Shown: positions 60,830 through 64,000 of the stretch, in pieces | Position numbering within the stretch: the first letter of the stretch is position 1 | Layout: every line of letters begins with the position of its first letter | Assembly: GCF_000428825.1 (NCBI RefSeq) | Contig: NZ_AUAR01000010.1 | Location: 62,001 to 126,000, forward strand | Length of the DNA: 64,000 bases | DNA from: Desulfomicrobium escambiense DSM 10707 | GTDB lineage: Bacteria > Desulfobacterota > Desulfovibrionia > Desulfovibrionales > Desulfomicrobiaceae | Direction of reading: 5' to 3' | The notes under the pieces: generated by a model | What the model was told of the DNA's origin: nothing | Seen by the model: only the letters and a program-made list of their open reading frames with translations | Database searches by the model: none | Position numbers and translations under genes: made by a program

Positions 60830-62536
60830 ATGGGCGAATTCGGCCTCTTCTCTCACTGGACTTTCGAGACGTTCGCGCCCGGCTCGATTCCGCGCGTCAA
60901 ATACAACGCATTCCGGGACATCCAGAGGCAGTCGGCCTTCTGCTTCTCATTGCTGGCCACCTATGACGAGCTCCTGACGGGCGACAGGGTCGTTGACTGG
61001 AGCATGATCTCGAAGCTGACCGACAGGCTGACCATAGGCATCCGGAAACTCGTGGACCTCCTGCAGGCCATGAATCCCGTTGAGTTCATGGATGCGCACG
61101 ACTGGTTCACCAAACTCGCCTTCTACGCCAGGATGTCCACGGCACATGCGGCCATCGCCGCGACCCCTCCCTATCTTGAAGCCATTGCCGGCGTCCGTCC
61201 GGGGCATCCGCTGGCCTGGGTCCGCATGCATCTGCCCGATGCGGTCGGCGAGTCCGGGCTCGTCATCACGCCTGCCCTGTACCAGTATCTCGTCGAGGCC
61301 AACGACCTGCGTCCGCGACTCGACGCGCTGCTGCGCCAGCTCGACCTTTCCGACGAGGCCCTGGTCGAGGCCGTGAGCGAAAAGCTCGTGTCCATGCTCC
61401 TGTCCGCAAGACTGCCCGAACGCCTGTGCGCGGAACTGGAGATCGAGGCCACGGAGCTGACCACGGGGGGTGAACTGCTGGACGTGCTGGTGCTGGTCGG
61501 CAGCGGCGAGGATGCGGTGCTTATCGGCAGGCAGAGCGGGGTGCGTGCGGCCGACTTTTTCACGGCCTGGATCGGTGCGGTGTGCTGCAAATTCTCGCCG
61601 TCGTCCCTGACCCTGCGCCTTGGGCTCGGCCTGGCTGACGAGGAGCACCCCCTGACGGTGCTGGTCTATCCGGGCGGAAAGGATGCGGCGAAAGCCTGCG
61701 ATCTGTGGCGGGGGAAGCCGGACGCCGGGGCCCTGTTGCGCCGTGTGGGGCAGATCGTCCCGCGAATCAGCCAGCTGCATGTCTTCCGCGCCCAGGGCGA
61801 GGCTCTGCGGCCCGAACAGTGCCGTTCCCTGCACGATCTGGTCTGCCTTTGCCTGGAACGCGGACTGTCCCAGATTTTCGCCTTCGCCGGCGAGCCTGCG
61901 CGCGGCCTGAGCGGCATCAAGCAGATGCGTCTGGAGATTCCGGTCGTCATCAACTCCTTCAACCTCGGCGGCGGCCTTTTTCCCACGGCTGCGGAACGGG
62001 CGGTCATCTCCATGGAGGACGTGCGTTCCATCCCGGCCTGGTCCTTCCTTATGGGCCTCGTCAACCCGGTCGTGACCTGGCCCGTGTCCGAGCACGGCGA
62101 AGCCCCGCACGGCGAGGCCTCGGCCATGCCGCACTACAGCAGCTACGCGGTCCTGGCCCAGTGCTTCATGCACTGCACCCTGCGGCTGGAGCAGAATCTG
62201 TATGTCGTGGAGTGCCGGTGTGAGGACGAAACCCCAGGCTATATCCAGTTCCGCTGCATGTTCGGCGGGCCGGGCGCCAGGGAGCGGGTGCGGCTGGTCG
62301 AGACTGTCCGCGCCATTCTGGAGGCGGAGGGGTTCGCGGTGGATTCGCGGGGCAACTATCTGACGGCTATGCGCAGCGGCGTGGAGGACGTGTTCATCCA
62401 GCGCAATCTGGTTGGACTGGGACTGCTGGTGGCCTGGCTGCAGGTCAGGGGCGCGGACGCGGCCGCCATGGACGCGGGGGAGGGGGCGGCCGCCTTTCGC
62501 CGGCTGGTCGTGGAAGCGCGTTCCAACCCCCTCTGA
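60830..62536 (+). CDS. Unassigned 568-residue protein, C-terminus resembling PEP-synthase-related proteins
   Basis: A soluble, helix-rich protein. The N-terminus (FGLFSHWTFETFAPGSIPRV) and the C-terminal 200 residues (ISMEDVRSIPAWSFLMGLVN; YIQFRCMFGGPGARERVRLV; ILEAEGFAVDSRGN) look like the ends of the PEP/pyruvate-binding-domain family, but I see no ATP-grasp, phospho-His or PEP-binding motif between them. It may be a catalytically inactive relative or something new. ATG at 60830 is preceded by GGAGAGG. Follows the small membrane gene and is convergent with nadB. Confidence 0.5.
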   Translation: MGEFGLFSHWTFETFAPGSIPRVKYNAFRDIQRQSAFCFSLLATYDELLTGDRVVDWSMISKLTDRLTIGIRKLVDLLQAMNPVEFMDAHDWFTKLAFYARMSTAHAAIAATPPYLEAIAGVRPGHPLAWVRMHLPDAVGESGLVITPALYQYLVEANDLRPRLDALLRQLDLSDEALVEAVSEKLVSMLLSARLPERLCAELEIEATELTTGGELLDVLVLVGSGEDAVLIGRQSGVRAADFFTAWIGAVCCKFSPSSLTLRLGLGLADEEHPLTVLVYPGGKDAAKACDLWRGKPDAGALLRRVGQIVPRISQLHVFRAQGEALRPEQCRSLHDLVCLCLERGLSQIFAFAGEPARGLSGIKQMRLEIPVVINSFNLGGGLFPTAAERAVISMEDVRSIPAWSFLMGLVNPVVTWPVSEHGEAPHGEASAMPHYSSYAVLAQCFMHCTLRLEQNLYVVECRCEDETPGYIQFRCMFGGPGARERVRLVETVRAILEAEGFAVDSRGNYLTAMRSGVEDVFIQRNLVGLGLLVAWLQVRGADAAAMDAGEGAAAFRRLVVEARSNPL

Positions 62537-62602
62537 TTCTCCCGGTCCCGTCCAGCCGACTGTTGAAAATTCAGGACGAGCAGGTCGTTGAAAAACGGCC
62601 CG

Positions 62603-64000
62603 CTAATCCTTGCGGTAGTGGCAGCCGCGCGTGGTCTTGTTGCGCAGCGCCGCCGTGGTCACGATGTAGGCCGTCTGGCAGCCGTGGAAGAGGTCCACGG
62701 ATTCCTTGCAGACGCGGATGGAGCGATAGAAGGTGTGCAGCCTCTTGTTCAGGTTGCGCAGGTCCTCGAAGGCGCGTTCCAGGCGCGGCGTGGTGCGCAC
62801 GATGCCCATGTAGTTCCACATGGTGCTGCGGATGGTGGCCCAGTCCTGGTTGATGAGGGCCGGGTCCTCCATCTCGGTCTTGCCGGAGGTGATCCAGTCC
62901 GCGATGGAGTCCTGCAGGCGCTGGCACAGGGCGCACGAATTTTCCGCATAGCGCTGGTTGATGTCGTCGGCCGCGCTCATCCCCCACAACACCCCTTCCA
63001 GCAGCGAGGTCGAGGCCAGGCGGTTGGCCCCGTGCACGCCCGTGCAGGCGATTTCGCCCGCCGCGTACAGCGCCTCCAGGGTGCTGCGCCCGCGCCTGTC
63101 CACCAGCACGCCGCCGCAGGAATAATGCGCCGCCGGGACCACCGGGATGGGGTCCTTGGACATGTCGATGCCGATTTCCTTGCACTTGGCGTAGATGGTC
63201 GGGAAGCGCTTGCGCAGGTTCTGATCCACGAAGTTGGCAGCGTCCAGGAAGACGCAGTCCTCTCCGCTTTTCAGCATCTCGTCGACGATGGCCCGGGCCA
63301 CGATGTCGCGCGGGGCCAGTTCCATGCGCTCGTCGTAGCGGGCCATGAAGCGCTCGCCCTTGACGTTGAAGAGCCTGGCGCCCTCGCCGCGCACGGCCTC
63401 GGAAATGAGGAACTTGCGGTCCGAGCGGTGGAAGAGGGCCGTGGGGTGGAACTGGATGTACTCCAGGTTCATGACCGTGGCCCCGGCGCGGTGGGCCATG
63501 GCCATGCCCGAGCCGATGGACGAGGACGTGTTGGTCGTGTGCAGGAAGATCTGCCCGAGGCCTCCGGTGCACAGGACCGTGAAGTCGGCCAGGATGGTGT
63601 TTGGCTCGCCCGTCTCGCCGTTGAAGACGTAGGCCCCGACGCACTGGTTGTTCAGCTGGTAGCGGTATTCGAGTTTTGTGGAGTGGTGGCGGGTGGCCAG
63701 CAGGTCGATGGCCGTGCGGCGGAACAGGACCCGGATGTTGGGGTGGGCCAGCACGGCCTTGACCAGACTGTCCTGGATGGCCCGGCCCGTGTAGTCGGCG
63801 CAGGTCAGGATGCGGTGCACGGAGTGGCCGCCTTCCCGGGTCAGGTAGAAGTCGCCGCTCTCGGTGCGGTCGAAGGGCACCTGCACGCGCTCCAGGAGAA
63901 TGCGCTCCACCGCCCGCGGCCCTTCTTCGCAGAGATGGCTGACGGCGTCGGCGTAGTTGAACTCCCACCCGGCCTTGGTGATGTCCCGCGCCAGCTGTTC
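62603..64000 (-). CDS. nadB: L-aspartate oxidase (5' partial at window edge)
   Basis: The frame is open to the edge at 64000, so the N-terminus with the FAD-binding Rossmann motif is missing. Visible FAD-oxidoreductase features are VLCTGGLGQIF, GSGMAMAHRAGA, QFHPTALFH, the capping and active-site stretch AVRGEGARL, SCGGVLVDRRGRSTLEALYAAGE and GANRLASTSLLEG. The C-terminal helical domain is complete (LRNLNKRLHTFYRSI). NadB oxidises aspartate in quinolinate synthesis; it can use fumarate in anaerobes. A fumarate reductase flavoprotein is less likely because of the L-aspartate-oxidase-type C-terminus. Confidence 0.88.
   Translation of the reverse strand, partial: EQLARDITKAGWEFNYADAVSHLCEEGPRAVERILLERVQVPFDRTESGDFYLTREGGHSVHRILTCADYTGRAIQDSLVKAVLAHPNIRVLFRRTAIDLLATRHHSTKLEYRYQLNNQCVGAYVFNGETGEPNTILADFTVLCTGGLGQIFLHTTNTSSSIGSGMAMAHRAGATVMNLEYIQFHPTALFHRSDRKFLISEAVRGEGARLFNVKGERFMARYDERMELAPRDIVARAIVDEMLKSGEDCVFLDAANFVDQNLRKRFPTIYAKCKEIGIDMSKDPIPVVPAAHYSCGGVLVDRRGRSTLEALYAAGEIACTGVHGANRLASTSLLEGVLWGMSAADDINQRYAENSCALCQRLQDSIADWITSGKTEMEDPALINQDWATIRSTMWNYMGIVRTTPRLERAFEDLRNLNKRLHTFYRSIRVCKESVDLFHGCQTAYIVTTAALRNKTTRGCHYRKD

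Noticed and set aside
62537-62602. Possible terminator between the unassigned gene and nadB
   Set aside because: Only short, imperfect stems; no stable hairpin with a T-run could be drawn.

Overview
The window is a GC-rich (roughly 65%), gene-dense bacterial chromosome segment. Several traits point to a sulfate-reducing Desulfovibrionales (Desulfobacterota) bacterium, perhaps Desulfomicrobium-like. These are the sigma-54 machinery, a CarD/Rho/SecDF neighbourhood, a TauE-type sulfite-exporter-family protein, a fused methyltransferase/MTHFR, a selenocysteine-coding UGA, and several long proteins of unassigned family. The genus is an inference from gene content only. Two genes run off the ends: a TRAP permease on the left and L-aspartate oxidase on the right.

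1-12820: TRAP large permease (5' end missing); a zinc module znuC-znuB-zur on the minus strand with a strong dyad operator upstream; a ferredoxin-nitroreductase translationally coupled to a homocysteine methyltransferase/MTHFR fusion; a degraded toxin-antitoxin locus in a locally AT-richer patch; a secreted DUF6515/SH3 protein; and an apparent operon of ABC permease, ABC ATPase, histidine kinase and sigma-54 activator. 13144-24207: recQ-cca, a solute-binding protein, deoC-deoB-AI-2E-family transporter, a degenerate receiver, a zinc-ribbon/SPFH pair, and pyrR.

24285-33192 is a long minus-strand array: pilZ protein, corC, lnt, prfB (programmed +1 frameshift), a GGDEF cyclase overlapping prfB, a MinD/FlhG-like ATPase, a UshA-like selenoprotein read through an in-frame UGA, dapF and dapA. 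33333-43656 holds a radical SAM protein, a DUF2868-DUF3482 membrane/GTPase pair, rsmE-gcvT with an unassigned 570-residue protein, a double-GAF protein coupled to mreB, and a Nudix-fold protein whose catalytic box is eroded.

43690-64000: rimI, cyclophilin, YheT-type hydrolase; degP behind a near-consensus sigma-54 promoter; ispE, tRNA-Gln, prs, rplY, pth, carD, rho, nadE, an M48 protease with TPRs, yajC-secD-secF; then a TauE-family exporter, a small membrane protein and a large unassigned cytosolic protein; and nadB. Most of the window is housekeeping. The points that most deserve follow-up are the selenoprotein with its hairpin, the frameshifted toxin with intact antitoxin and nested palindromes, the zinc operator, the sigma-54 promoter with 10-bp phased repeats before degP, the catalytically eroded Nudix and receiver proteins, and the two unassigned membrane-linked clusters.
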